Assembly (NCBI RefSeq): GCF_048544455.1
Contig: NC_133538.1
Coordinates: 451,621,311 to 451,685,310 of the forward strand
DNA: 64,000 nucleotides
DNA from: Silene latifolia
Taxonomy: Eukaryota; Streptophyta; Magnoliopsida; Caryophyllales; Caryophyllaceae
Direction: 5' to 3'
Each line of letters begins with the position of its first letter. The first letter of the stretch is position 1. Positions 1 through 14,415 of the stretch are shown here, piece after piece. A model generated the notes under the pieces. It searched no databases and was not told where the DNA came from. It was given only the letters and a program-made list of their open reading frames with translations. Position numbers and translations under genes: made by a program.

Positions 1-396
1 AACTTGCACGTCAGCTCATGTGGTCGATCGACCATGGACCTCAGTCGATCGACTGACTGCTCTTCCTGTAGTCAACTGTTCAGCATTCTGACAGTATATA
101 GACCATGTAGGTCAGTCTATAGACCAAGTTAGCTGGTAATCCGCTTTTGAAACTCTCGCAAATCTATCTTTCAGGCCTTGCTACGCGCACCGAGTCAAAT
201 CTTCATGTCAAATCCTATGCCAAGCACTTAGGGACGGATTCGGCTCAATTTCCACTGAATTCTTCACATTTATGCAATATTACACAAAAAAGGCGGAAGT
301 GGACGAAATGGGGCAAATAGTAGAATAAACTACCAATGATGGACATAAAATGCGTGGAAATAAAGATGTAAAACATCATATTATAGACACGCATCA
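1..396 (-). repeat. 3' LTR of the Athila-like element (partial)
   Basis: This segment repeats 7088-7473 almost base for base, and the shared sequence ends at the same CGCATCA terminus (390-396). It contains two palindromes GTCGATCGAC at 23-32 and 44-53. The matching part of the other LTR has only one (7103-7120 region), so one 21-bp unit was lost or gained. The rest of this LTR lies left of the window. Confidence 0.9.
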
Positions 397-413
397 AACT
401 TCCCCAAACCAAA
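397..413 (-). other. Polypurine tract of the Athila-like element
   Basis: On the minus strand this reads TTTGGTTTGGGGAAGTT and lies directly against the TGATGCG start of the 3' LTR, the position expected for the plus-strand primer. It is followed inward by a small hairpin (416-435) with loop GTCCCC on the plus strand. Confidence 0.75.
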
Positions 414-2752
<2,339 letters not shown>

Positions 2753-3049
2753 TCACTCTATTCCGTCGTTTAGGACGCTCAACGGATCATCGTCTCTAGC
2801 ATCTTCCCATATATGGGCATCATCTGGCTCATCAAACTCCAGGTCAGACTCCAAAACTTTGACTGGCTCTTTCTCCTCGGGCTCCTCATCAGCCCCGTAA
2901 CTCGGACATCTCAAACCGCCTATCTGAACAATGGGCTCTGTCACAGCTGGAGCAACAAGCATCTCTTCTTTCCCCAAACTAGTTCCTGAAACATCCAATA
3001 CAACAGAATCTCCCTCCATGTTGCTCCCAATCTGGGGCGGAGGTGTCAT
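2753..3049 (-). CDS. Acidic linker downstream of protease, Athila-like element
   Basis: An open 98-codon stretch lies after the protease in the polyprotein direction. It is rich in Asp and Glu and ends near the motif DDPLSVLNDG. Athila-type polyproteins have an acidic linker with a DPL-type motif between protease and reverse transcriptase, so this is probably that linker. No RT follows; the reading stops at 2753. The call rests on position and composition, not on a diagnostic domain. Confidence 0.45.
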   Translation of the reverse strand: MTPPPQIGSNMEGDSVVLDVSGTSLGKEEMLVAPAVTEPIVQIGGLRCPSYGADEEPEEKEPVKVLESDLEFDEPDDAHIWEDARDDDPLSVLNDGIE

Positions 3050-3138
3050 AGCAAGGAATAGGTACAGGTACTAAAGCAGGAATCACATCATAAGATTTAA
3101 TAGCATTGCAAGTAACGGGCCACATAGCATCTTTCTTC

Positions 3139-3549
3139 CTAGCAGCTTACAGTGGACTGCTTGCCCACCTTAAAGGTAAGTGTCCTTAGTCCAACATCAA
3201 TAACTGCACCGGCAGTGTGCAGAAATGGTCTACCCAAAATGATAGGAATGTGAGCATCCTCGGGTATATTTAGGACAATGAAGTCAACAGGGAAAAAGAA
3301 CTTTCCTATTTGTACATGAATATCCTCTAAGACCCTTACTGGCTGAACTGCAGAACGATCAGCCATCTATACAGTCATATTAGTAACTGCAAACTTGGTC
3401 AGACCCAACTTCCTAGCTAGACTCAATGGCATGACACTAATGCTAGCTCCTAAATCACATAATGCCTTCTCAATTGAGAAGGTACCAATATTACAAGGAA
3501 CAGAAAAGCTACCAGGTTCAGCTAGCTTATGTGGAGCAGTGTCAGTCAA
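3139..3549 (-). pseudogene. Retroviral-type aspartic protease (Athila-like), frameshifted
   Basis: Two abutting open pieces together cover a retropepsin domain. The first (3367-3549) carries the catalytic motif CDLGASISVMP, with DLGAS in place of the usual DSGA, as is common in Athila proteases. The second (3139-3366) carries IILGRPFL followed by a glycine and hydrophobic stretch, the conserved C-terminal part of the fold. The pieces meet at 3366/3367 with a stop (TAG) between them. The enzyme would process the Gag-Pol polyprotein in the virus-like particle. It follows gag (overlap at 3546-3549), as expected. Confidence 0.85.
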
Positions 3550-5775
3550 ATAAGAGGTAGACTCTTCAGTGAGAGAGCTATTGACTGCACAGGTTCAAGT
3601 GACCGCTTTTTTGTCAACAATTGCTTCATAAATTTTATATAAGCGGGAACTTGATTAACTAACTCAAGAAAAGGTACTTGCACATTCAAACTGTGAATAA
3701 CATCTTTAAATTTATTGAATGATACCTGATCCTTGGTCGGCACTAATCTCTCTGGATAAGGGGCTGTCAAAAGTAGCTTTGCCCTCTCCTCAACATCTCT
3801 CGTACCGACATCATTGGACTTATATTGGAAATCCACTACCTTATCTTTATTATAACTTGTACCCGCCTCAGGTCGCGTCAAAAATGAACCATTGACTGAC
3901 GCTGGGTCATATTTAGGATCCGGAATTGTCCCGTCAGCATTGGGAGTTTCCCTCGAAAACTGCGGAGTCGTCTTACCCCGAAACAAGAAATCCCTCAAGT
4001 TATCTGGCATTGTAGGATGAAATGGTTCAACATCAGCAGCATCACCAGTCGATCGACCAGTGGGGTCGGTCGATCGACTGATCTCCTTTTTCCCAGAATG
4101 ATCAGAAGGATCATAAACTGTCGCTGAAGAGTAAGGGGTGGTCGATCGACTGGGTAGGGCGGTCGATCGACCATGGGCACTCCTGTTCGTCTTTTTCTCA
4201 CTCTTTTTCTTCTTTCCTTTTCCAGCAGCTTTTACACGTTTTTCAACCATAACTTCCTCGGGCTCATCCCCTATAGTAACGGGTCCATCAAGGGTAGACC
4301 CGCTCCTTAGTTTGATTGTATTCAAGGTCTCTTTCTTCTGGTCTGGCTGCGACGGTAACTGCCCCGGAGCTCTAGTAGCAAACTTATTGGCTAACTGGGC
4401 AATTTGAGATTCCAACATCTTTGTACTAGCCTCTCTAACCTGAGATTCCTTCTGCAGCATCCCCGTTAAGCTCTGAAACATATTCTTGAACTCAGAAGCC
4501 TCAGAACTTTGAAAGTGCTGCTGCTGCTGAGGTACATAGGGTGGTTTCTGATACGGTTGCTGCTGCTTATGAGGGGCACATAATTCTGCTGCTGCTGCTG
4601 AGGTGGGTTTGGATTAAGAACATTTTGGCTATTCCACCTCAAATTTGGATGCACATTAGAAGGATCAATGTAGGTTTTGGTCTGCCTATAATGTTGAAAA
4701 GCTGGACAGACCTCATTGGAACCGGTACAGAAATCCGCAACATGTCCTTCTCTTCCATATCTCTTGCATGAAAAAGGACCGTCTGACACAGCATTTACAT
4801 GATAAATACCACCCTTTGAAGCTCCTCCTAACTCATACTTGTCAAAGCTCGTCGTAAGAGCCTCTAATGCAGCTACGGCAGGAGATTCAACAGCTCTCCT
4901 TTGATTTCCCCTAGAGTTTCCATGCTCAGGTTTATGGGTGGCCATGTCTTCGATGGTTTTCCACCCTATTGTTTCACCGCTATTTTCCTGAAATCTCCCT
5001 TTAGCTGCAGCATCTAGGATAGCTCTCTAATCATCATAAAGACCATTATAGAAATGGTTTCACAGAAACCATTGCTCAAACCGATGGTGCGGAATAGAGC
5101 GAATTAGCTTCTTGAATCGGACCCAAGCTTCATGAAAATCTTCATTAGGTCCTTGCTTAAAACTCGTGATCTGAGCTCTAAGTGCATTTGTCTTGGCCGC
5201 AGAATAGTATTTCTTGTAAAAAGCCAAGGCCAACGAATTTTAATCTATAATACCTGAAGCAGCACGATCTAGATCCCTATACCACTCCCTTGCAGCATCT
5301 CGGAGTGAATAGATGAACATAGTCTCCTTGATCTGGTCCTGAGTAACGCCTTCAGGTGGAGGGATAGAACAGACATAATCAACAAATATCTCCACATACC
5401 TGGCAGCATCTCATTTGCAGCTCCTCCAAACTGGTTCCTCTCGACCAGATTGATATAGGATGGTTTTGCTTCAAACCCTCTAGTGGTACCAGCTGGTAAA
5501 GTAAATCCCTTATAGAGATTTTCAGCTTTTGGCTCGGAATGACTCGCTATACTCGCCTCTTGAGCCATCTCTGGAGATGTAATTGTATCAGCTGAAGAGA
5601 TAGAAGCTGGAGATGATGGTTGACCGTCTTCAAACAGCTCGTTCTCGTAAAAGTTAGACAGAGTACTCAGCTCTTCCTCTGTCGGTAATTCTTGAAATAA
5701 TCTCCTCTTAACCCGCAAAGTCTTCCCTAACTCGAGATCTAGTGGAAATAGCTCACCAAGTTGTGACCTGCGCAT
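3546..5775 (-). pseudogene. gag of the Athila-like element, with several stops and frameshifts
   Basis: Gag is the capsid/nucleocapsid precursor. Three open pieces cover it: 5269-5775 (N-terminal), 4466-4945 (with zinc-knuckle-like CKRYGREGHVADFC, where the usual second Cys is displaced) and 3546-4481 (with NTIKLRSG, a motif typical of Athila gag C-termini). Between 4946 and 5268 the capsid core is readable in translation (SFKQGPNEDFHEAWVRFKKL, then a WFLCNHFYNGL stretch) but is broken by stops. The C-terminal piece contains four RST tripeptides encoded by GTCGATCGAC palindromes, in two pairs seven residues apart. The start at 5775 is the first Met of the N-terminal piece; the true start is uncertain. 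Confidence 0.85.
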
Positions 5776-5879
5776 AAGATAAAACTACAAAAAGAATGTG
5801 AGAAAAGTTTAAGGAACGGAAGTTCCTTAAACTAGAGAATAGACTCAAATAAAAAAGAACAACTAACACTAGCGCTGCC

Positions 5880-5897
5880 TCCCCGGCAACGGCGCCA
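5880..5897 (-). other. Primer binding site complementary to tRNA-Asp
   Basis: The minus strand reads TGGCGCCGTTGCCGGGGA, five bases inside the LTR end. This is the complement of the 3' end of plant tRNA-Asp including CCA, the primer used by Athila elements. It fixes the orientation of the element and the inner border of the 5' LTR. Confidence 0.95.
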
Positions 5898-5902
5898 AAA
5901 TT

Positions 5903-7473
5903 TGATGCGCTGTCGTTGAGTGTACCAAAATAAAAATTTATAAAACCTATTAGAACTAACAGAAGCTAGTGGTAACAGGGTCGATCCGTAGGGAGGTAGG
6001 GAGTTAAGCTGTTTAATTTCAGTCTATGAATTTCTGGAGGGTTTTGGATTGGTCTAAGTCTAATAACATAAGATAAATAAGCAAATAATGAAAGAAATGT
6101 AAACAATGATTAAAAGAAGGCTAAGACGATCGGTTCACTGTAGTTGCGATGGCGGTAATCCTAGGTAAGTCTGAAATAATCATGTAAGATGGGCAAATAA
6201 TAGGTCCTCTCGGTCCGAGTTAACTAGTAGCTCCTTTCGACCAATGCTACTAGTCCCTAAGTCTCACTAAAACTAGCTCTCGCCCTGAATAGTGATTCCT
6301 AAAACCTAAATTACTTATCTTTCGATCTTAGCAATTTAGTCGTCTCAATTTATTAATCTATTTTCCCTCCCCTATCTCTCGATCTTGTGTGTTGGTCAAA
6401 TACTAGGCATTTAACTAGTCGCATGCATTCGATTTTGTCAAATATTGCAATTAATAAACTGAAATAGTGCTAATCTAACACGAGGCCAGTCAATCGACCA
6501 ACTATGTCAGTCGATCGACCATTACCCGAATCAGGGTTACCTAAACTACGCCATCTACGCTACGGATCTCCTCACATCTTAGCGCGGGAGATTTAGCTAC
6601 TCATACTGGGATTAATAACGATAATGAGACTAAAGATGAAAACAACAGAATTCATAACTAAATTAAATGAACAATAAAACCGCATAAAAGAAAGAATTAT
6701 ATATTAGGGATTCTAACTAATCAATTCTAATCTAATAAGAAGGAATAAAAGCAAACTAAAATTTAGAACAAGAATTACCAGAAATAAAGGAGGCAAGAAA
6801 TGAATCCGGATGCAAAAGAAGAACTTTATTGAAAAACTAATGAAAATTGTAGAATAAACTAAGTATGTCAATCTGAATCTCTCCTAAAATCCATATATGT
6901 AAAGCAGTAGGAAGGAGTTACGTTATATAGAAGTGTCACGTAAAACCCTTCTCCCAACCTAAGTACAAATGAGCTTAGGTTAAAATCTTTTAATTCTCGT
7001 CATATTGTATAAGTGGTCGATCGACCATATCAACCATTCGATCGACTAAAGGTCGAGAATGTCAGAAGCTTCTGACTTAAAATAAAACTTGCACGTCAGA
7101 TCATGTTGTCGATCGACTGATTGCTCTTCCTGCAGTCAACTATTCAGCATTCTGACAGTCTATAGACCATGTAGGTCAGTCTATATACCATGTTAGCTGG
7201 TAATCCGCTTTTGAAACTCTCGCAAATCTATCTTTCAGGCCTTGCTACGCGCACCGAGTTCAATTCCTGAGTCAAATATTCATGTCAAATCCTATGCCAA
7301 GCACTTAGGGACGGATTCGACTCGATTTCTGCCGAATTCTTCACATTTCTGCAATATTACACAAAAAAGGCGGAAGTGGACGAAATGGAGCAAATAGTAG
7401 AATAAACTACCAATGATGGACATAAAATGTGTGGAAATAAAGATGTAAAACATCATATTATAGACACGCATCA
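5903..7473 (-). repeat. 5' LTR of the Athila-like element (1571 bp)
   Basis: On the minus strand the LTR runs from TGATGCGTGTC at 7473 to GACAGCGCATCA at 5903, with matching short inverted ends. Its outer 386 bp match positions 1-396. It contains palindrome pairs at 6490/6511 and 7016/7037, again 21 bp apart, in which one member has a single changed base. Promoter elements were not resolved. Confidence 0.92.
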
Positions 7474-7666
7474 TGTCTTTTGGTCTTCCTGCCCCTCGAA
7501 TGAGTAGGAAAAGAAAGGGTTTAGGGTTGGATTAGGCGGATCTGCGGTCCGCCTAATCCAACCCTAAACCGTTTCCCGTCCCGTTTTAAGATACCCGACC
7601 CCCTACTTTAAATCCCGGCCCAAAAAAGGGGTTCACCCGTCCCCCTTGTAGGGTGTCTTTTGGTCT
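7474..7666. repeat. Repeat unit with a perfect 23-bp hairpin
   Basis: Arms 7518-7540 and 7548-7570 are perfect reverse complements around a 7-base loop; the arm includes GGTTTAGGGTTGGATTAGG. The unit is bordered by the direct repeat GTCTTTTGGTCTT at 7475-7487 and 7654-7666. Related, rearranged units occur at 35540-35850. It has no coding potential. It could be a MITE or a dispersed tandem-repeat monomer. Confidence 0.8.
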
Positions 7667-7880
7667 TATTTTGTGAATTGTCGAACTTATTTTGTGAATC
7701 TTGAAACTTATTAATCCTGGAACTTATTTTGTGAATCTTGGAACTTATTTTATGAACTTATTTTGTGAATCTTCTAACTTATTTTGTGATTGCTGGAACT
7801 TATTTTGTGAATGCTGGTATTTAATTTTTGAACCTTGGTACTTATTTTGTGAACCTTGGAACATATTTTGTGAATCTTGA
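7667..7880 (+). repeat. 22-bp minisatellite, MULE A, sense to the ULP1-like gene
   Basis: About ten degenerate units of the type TTTTGTGAATCCTGGAACTT are repeated head to tail, upstream of the first ULP1-like gene. The same motif fills introns of both ULP1 copies and, on the opposite strand, introns and flanks of the FAR1-like gene. Confidence 0.9.
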
Positions 7881-10734
7881 CCATAACATTCTGAAACTTG
7901 TAACTGAATTGTTGTATACTTTATTCAATTTGCATTTCCTTATTAATGAATTTTGGTGTATTAATTTAAATAATAAACAAACTAAATATAGTGACTTTTT
8001 CTTTATTTTGTGAACTTATTTCCCTTGCTTTGTGAATAATAGGCTTTACTGAGTTGTAGGAAGCAAGCCAAGCCAGGATGAAGCGACGTGTTGAGGACGT
8101 CATCGAAGCTACTTTGAACCACTCTCTTTGAAGCACCTCTCACAAGCCACTGAACCACACTCTGAGCCAGCTACAAAACAGAAATGAATTTACAAAGACA
8201 GACTACGTGTGTTGAGGACTCGGATGTCTCCTGCTGGGCTTTACAACTTTCTCAACAATAAGGACAATCCACCATCAGATAAGCAGATTCAAGCTATACA
8301 ACAAATAGGATTTGGTTCTCTCTTGCTTCTTCAAACAGATGTTGTTCCGGGTACCTTGGCGTATTGGCTAGTTTCGAATTACAACCCCTTTAAAGGATCG
8401 TTGTGTGATGGGAAACTCCCTGTTTTAGAGGAAGATATCCATCTGTGCCTGGGATTGCCAATGGGTCCAAACATTGTCGAAGAAGCAAAAATTGGAGATA
8501 AGTGCCCTTCTTATTTGTATGTTTTGGAGGAGTTCAAAAGTCACTACAAAGGTAGTTCCATTGAGGTCAAAAACATATTGCACAAGCTCTCTACACAAAG
8601 AGATGGTGGAGATGATTTCAAACGAACTTTCATCATTTATATCTTCAATGCTCTTTTAGGCGGTGTTGTAGGAGATCGGGCAAGTTTGAGACTTCTTAAA
8701 AGTTTGGTAAACACTGACATAATCTCCAAATTCAACTGGTGCATTTTCATCAAACGCAAATTGGCTACCCAAGTTGAGTCATGGCAAAAGGAGGAGTGAG
8801 AGACCAAAAAGCTGAAAGAAACTTGGTTTGGTGGACCTATTATGGTCTTGGTTTTCATTTATATTGACCGATGTGTCTTCAAATCACGCCTTGTTACTCA
8901 GCAGTTTCCAACACTCTCAACTTGGACAAAAGAAGCTATATCCAAGAGAGTTAAAGAGGAAGTGAATGACAAAAAATCGGACAAGAAAACTTTCGGCAGG
9001 GGTTATATTGAGCCTCCAATGGTCATCAACCACCATATCCCACAGTTGTTTCCTCCTCCTCCAAAGATTGAGCTCGGCCAGTCTTCCAAGTCAAGAATTC
9101 AAGATAAAGCATCTGAAGCTGAAGCTGAAAAATTACCTGGGAATGAAGGCACTGGCGAGTTTGTCCATAAAATTGCGCTTTCCGCAAAGGCAATGGCTCA
9201 AGCTTTTGCGGACTACAAATCACTTGCTAGTCAAGCTCCCTCCAAACTACCTTCAACAACAACAGTGAAGAAACTAGTTGCAGCTGTAGACGACATAGCA
9301 GAAGGTTTTAAGTTATCTCAACAAGAGGATGATGCTGAAAATGTGGAGGATGTGAAGAATGAGGAAAAGGTCTCGGACATTGTGGATGAGAATATCGTTG
9401 AGGAAGTGGTTGACAATATTCATGAGAATGTGGAGAAAGGTGGGGAGAATGTGGAGAAAGGTGGGGAGAATGTGGATAATTTGTATGGGTGGACTCATGC
9501 TGATTTGTTGGCGGCATTGGATGCGATGGGTGAAGCTTTGCAACCAATAGCGCCACATCATTCACCACCACCAAATGCAGAATACCCATTCTTTAGGCTC
9601 CTAGCAGCTGATGACCATTTGTTGTCTCCACCTGAACCAGCAACATCTTCTCAACCTGAGCCAGACACATATGCTGCTATGTCATCCCTCCTTGTGGATG
9701 TCATCCCTCCTTTCACTGAGCCCACTCCTTTGGTAGGGAAGACATCCTCTCACGCTGCTCTGGATGATGTTCTTCCTATCAAGGACGTCACTGAGCCTAC
9801 AATTATTGAGATAACAGCTACTCCTCCTACTACAGTGGTACGGAACACAACTCTTGATGTTATTTCCCTACCAGATACTCCACTTGTTTCAACAATCTAT
9901 AAACCATCTGTCAAACGATATGTCAGTAAACGATCTGTTAGTAATGTCTATATTCGTCGATCGCCACGTCATTTGGCAAAGTCGATTGCCAGTGTTCCTT
10001 GCAAAACCCCAACTACTGCTGCAATCCCATTTCCCTTATCTTCATTACCAATTGAAGATAATGTTCCAGTTCATGGTAAGAGGAGGGTTGTAGTTCCAGT
10101 GGAAGTTTTTCGATCGCCCTATTTGCAAAGAAATATTAATATTATTAGGGATTTGAATCAAGCTGAGAAACAAGTATTAGATTTCATACTTGGCGAAGCA
10201 TATGATGAAACGGAGATTCTTTTCCAAAGTCAATGTCAGACTTTGACAAGGAGCCAGTTGAAGAGTGTGGCTGAAGGCGATCGGATATCTTCTCATGTCG
10301 TAGATGTTTATTGTGAGATCTTAAATAGTATTGAGATATTCAGATCCCAGACTTCCCCTTCTCGTTTATTTGTGCCGTATAGAAATGTAAGTTGGGGAAC
10401 AATGTTGATGTTTCTAGAGTTCAACTAGTAAGTCTTTGATTTTAGTCTGCTTATATTTCAACTTAAGTTCATTTTTGTCTTTTTAATTCAGCGACTTTTT
10501 GTCCTTTTTTCAAGTTTGCGCTCCAATAGTCTCTGCCTCATGCCCACCTTTCTTGATTTGTATCGACCTCAGAACAAAAAGTAGCAAAATGCAAATCATC
10601 CATCCTATGAAAGGCAGATCTGTTGATTATTCTTGTTTTATACAACCTGTGGTACGTCTATTGTTTCCATTTTGCTTAGGAAAATGTGTGTTATTGTGAT
10701 TCTACTAGGAATTGACTTTGTGAATGTAGGACTT

Positions 10735-11060
10735 TATTTTGTGAAGCCTACACTTAAGGTTTGTGAATCTTATCACTTTAACCACTTATTTTGACCAAGT
10801 TTCACAAAACAAGCCCTAAGATTCACTGAACAAGGTCTGAGATTCACCAAGTAAGGAAAATGGCAAAATAAGTGACTTTAACCACTTATGTTGACCAAGT
10901 TTCACAAAACAAGCCCTAAGATTCACTCAACAAGATCTGAGATTCACAAAACAAGGTCTGAGGTTCACCAAAAAAGGAAAAGGGCAAAATCGGGGACTTT
11001 GTGAAAGTAGGCCTTATTTTGTGAATCCTGGATCTTATTTTGTGAACCTGTGCTCCTTTA
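10735..11060. repeat. 22-bp minisatellite in both orientations, intron of ULP1 copy 1
   Basis: Units with GTGAATC on plus flank a block in the opposite sense (GATTCAC with ACAAGGTCTGAG) at about 10800-10985. The arrangement can fold back on itself in the transcript. Confidence 0.85.
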
Positions 11061-12054
11061 CCATTTCACTCCAAGTTTTACAAACTAAGATGTATGGTTC
11101 ACATGATTCGTAGCCAGTGTCTGTTTTGATAGTCTTGTACCTTACATGATTCCTAGATAGTGTCTTGTACCTCATAAAATAAGTTTTGTTCATACCTGTG
11201 CTAAGAAAGACTAATTTCTCTTTTGTTCATACAGAAAGAAAGGCTCATCCGGCTTCTTAAACCAAAGTTGCCAGCACTGACAAGTATTTTGTGGACGCCC
11301 GAAGTGTTTATCCCAAAATCAAACCTAAATTTTGCTGAAATTGATAATGGCCTCAATTTATTGAACATATTGGAGAATTACAAAGGAAACAAAAGTGATT
11401 GTCCAATAACCATATATATTGTAAGATTACTTTTTCAACTCTATTTATACATTGATAAATATAAATTTTTATAAGTTTGCAACACATTATTATTCCCCTT
11501 TTTCCATTTATAGGACAGGTGAAGCGTTTTGCATTGAGGGTGTGCTATAACATTAATACATGTGATAAGAACATATTAAGAGATAGAGTGAAAAAAGATG
11601 CAGTAGAATGGAGTCGTGTACCGCTGTAAGAACCTTCTTCTTTTAATATTATCAAATTTTTCTTGCAAAACCTTTACATTTTTTAGTACTTTAGTTGATT
11701 AAATAATCTTATATGTTCGTATTATGGCAGTGGCGATTGACCACTTCCTTACAATGACCAGCAATTGTTGGATTATGTTTGCAGATCAAAATCAGCACAA
11801 ACTAAATTGTAATGATTTTGCTTTGATTTTACAATATAAAAGTTATATGATTTTGCTTTGATTTTACAATATAAAAGTTATATTGTGAGAGATATTAACT
11901 AATTGCATTTCCTCAATATTTTAATTGATGCTATGGTGTCTACTCCGTGGATGGAAGTCACAAGACATGCTTTATAGACCCTTGGACCACGTGGCTTTGT
12001 TATGGATCAGGTAAGTATCATTTTCCTTTCCTTTTTCTTTTCATGTTTTATTTT

Positions 12055-12350
12055 ACTTTTTTGTGAATCCTGGAACTTATTTTCTGAATCATGGAACTTG
12101 TTTTGTGAATCCTGGAATATATTTTGTGAATCTTGGAATTTATTTTGTGAACTTATTTTCAGAATCCTAGAACTTATTTTGTGAATCTTGGAACTTATTT
12201 TGTGAAATTATTTTGTGAATCCTGGAACTTGTTTTGTGAATCCTGGACCTTATTTTGTGAACTTATTTTGTGAATCCTGGAACATGTTTTGTGAATCCTG
12301 GACCTTATTTTGTGAATGCTGGAACTTATTTTGTGAATCCTTTACCTATG
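12055..12350 (+). repeat. 22-bp minisatellite, intron of ULP1 copy 1
   Basis: About thirteen units of TTTTGTGAATCCTGGAACTT type lie between the exon ending near 12010 and the exon starting near 12374 (VIDMFGVKSTLG). Confidence 0.92.
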
Positions 12351-13614
12351 TTTTGTTAAATTTGATTTTGTAGGTGATTGATATGTTTGGAGTTAAGTCC
12401 ACACTCGGTAGATCGGATCTCCTCTACTTGCCAATGACAGTATATGTGAGCTTCAAATCCTTTAGATCTTGATATTCAAGTATTTGCTTTCTTAATGTTG
12501 CTCCGCTCTGGTTTATTAAAATGGTCCTACTTTTGTCACATGCAGATCGTTCATGCCTAGCGCAACCCAGCGATTTGGGGTCAATACCTAAAGTCTGATT
12601 CATTCCATTTGATGGGAGCAATATCCAAAAGGTGAAAGATCCCTCTTCTGCTATTTATTTTCTTCTTTATTTAATTTCGTTCATGTGTATTGTTAATTGG
12701 TTTGTCTATTGCAGGTTTTTATCCCTATGCTTAACGATAAGTGTCATCATTGGTGGGCTTGCGTTGCGATTTAAAGAAAAAAGTAAATTTCATCCTCGAC
12801 TCGAGCATCGATTTACATGCGGATCCGGATAACCACACAGCCCAAGAGATTGTATGATTTTTTCCCAAAATATTTTGGAGTATTTATCTTTAGTTTCTTA
12901 AAAATATAACCCTGTCATATTTTTATGTTCTATTGGCTTTTTCATGTTCCAGTTGTACCAAGTTTCATCTGTTCTTTGTGGTGGTTCATCTGCATTTGAA
13001 TCTTTGCGGTTGATGCACATGAACGCAATTGTCAACCTTAAAGTCCCTCAATAAACAACATGGTATGTAACCATGTATCTTCGCTTTTTAGGCTATATTT
13101 GTGTTTTTATCGTACAAGTTTGAATGGTTGAAACTGGACCTGAATGGTCCCTCTCTGACCAAAGCCAAGTATCCAATCCCATATTGCTGAAATGAATGGT
13201 TGAATAGTTGATCTTCAATTGAGATGTTTTTTTACTCATAAATGTTTATTTATTTGTAGATTTGATTGTGGAGTGTTTGTGCTGAAATGGTTGGATGCGT
13301 TGGACAATGAAAGTTTATGGACCAACAGTGAATATTTTGAGGTATAAATTTACGGGTTTTGCCTCCTACCTTGCCATTTCTACATGTTAAATATATACTG
13401 TATGAAAATATCTTTTGCAGAAAATGCCGGACTATCGAAAGAAGATAATATTGGAACTTCTTAAATGGGATAAAAATACAAAAATGGTATACTTCCTTGA
13501 CTTAAAATAAATGCAAAGTCTATTTGGTCATAACTTTGGTGAACATTTTGTAAATAATTTGGGTGAAAATCTCTTAATTGTTACTTGTTTTTTATGGTAT
13601 AGGTGTTTCATTGA

Positions 13615-14415
13615 TGACATGATAGTCTTTTTGCAAGCAAATGATATTTCTCCGATTGATATGTGTTTACTGGCGGACATCTGTTGCTTCAGCAGGCCTG
13701 CTATATCTATCTTGTGTTGATGTACTCAGTATTCGAAATGGTGAAATTCGGCCATATGACCTTGTTTGTTTGTAATGGTATAGGTGTTTCATTAACCATG
13801 AATTGATTAGTCTGTAGTCATATACTTGAGTAGTCGAGAATGTATTGAGTAGTCGAGAATGTATTGCTGCAAGAAATTGTGAAATTTGGATTTGACCATA
13901 AGATGAGACGGCTATACTTCGTATGACAGTCTTTTATTGAGAGACAAAGATGTTTAATGCAAGCCTTCTCATTTCATTAGCATCTTTTTCTGTATTATGT
14001 ACATCACATGATTAATGGGTCCAGGTCTGGATATACCTTTGGCACAATTACATGTTTAATGTTATCAACTAAAGGCTTTACTTCATTGGGAAACGATGCT
14101 GGATTCAGGCTTTACATCATTGGGAAACAATAACATCGACTAAAGACTAAATTCACAAAATCGACATTATAAAAAAGACTAAAGACTAAATTCACAAAAA
14201 TACTTAATGCTAGATTCAGGACTAGGTTTCATAATTTTATGTTCCAGTTTCACAAGATAAGTTCCAGGATTCACAACATTGAGTAAAAGAAACATCTTAA
14301 GTGAAGATCAACTATTCAAGACCAAGTTTCACAATTTCATGCTCCAGTTTGATGTAATTAGTTCCAAGATTCACAAAATTAGGAATACAAACTTCTTAAG
14401 TAAAGATCCACTATC
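13615..14415. other. Spacer between the two ULP1-like copies
   Basis: This is non-coding. The part at 14200-14300 (a tract beginning near GCTAGATTCAGGAC) closely matches 20667-20750, which lies between ULP1 copy 2 and the FAR1-like gene. The right part carries antisense 22-bp minisatellite units (14150-14400). This is the remnant of the transposase-side flank of a first MULE unit whose FAR1-like gene is gone. Confidence 0.7.

Larger units (their letters stand above)
8078..13614 (+). pseudogene. ULP1-like C48 cysteine protease gene, copy 1 (decayed, multi-exon)
   Basis: The N-terminal region (8209-10428) opens LRTRMSPAGLYNFLNN and is almost identical to copy 2. A TGA at 8797-8799 replaces the Trp codon kept in copy 2. 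Small exons follow between introns full of 22-bp minisatellite. The C-terminal C48 peptidase has the His motif HHWWACV near 12755, FILDSS after a frameshift near 12790, and FDCGVFVLKW near 13265 with the nucleophile Cys. The conserved Gln codon six residues before that Cys is a stop (TAA, 13052-13054). The last exons encode KMPDYRKKIILELLKWDKNT and a short tail ending at 13614. The family removes SUMO or related modifiers; in MULEs the role is unknown. The start is placed at the ATG matching copy 2, but a frameshift follows it. Confidence 0.85.

Noticed and set aside
7518..7570. Hairpin with TTTAGGG as a telomere remnant or a transcription terminator
   Set aside because: There is a single TTTAGGG, not an array, and hairpin terminators do not apply in plant nuclear DNA. 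It is better seen as a repeat unit with inverted arms.
9308..9589. Minus-strand His/Pro-rich ORFs opposite the ULP1-like gene
   Set aside because: They are shadows of the plus-strand repeat encoding VEKGGEN in the ULP1-like middle region.
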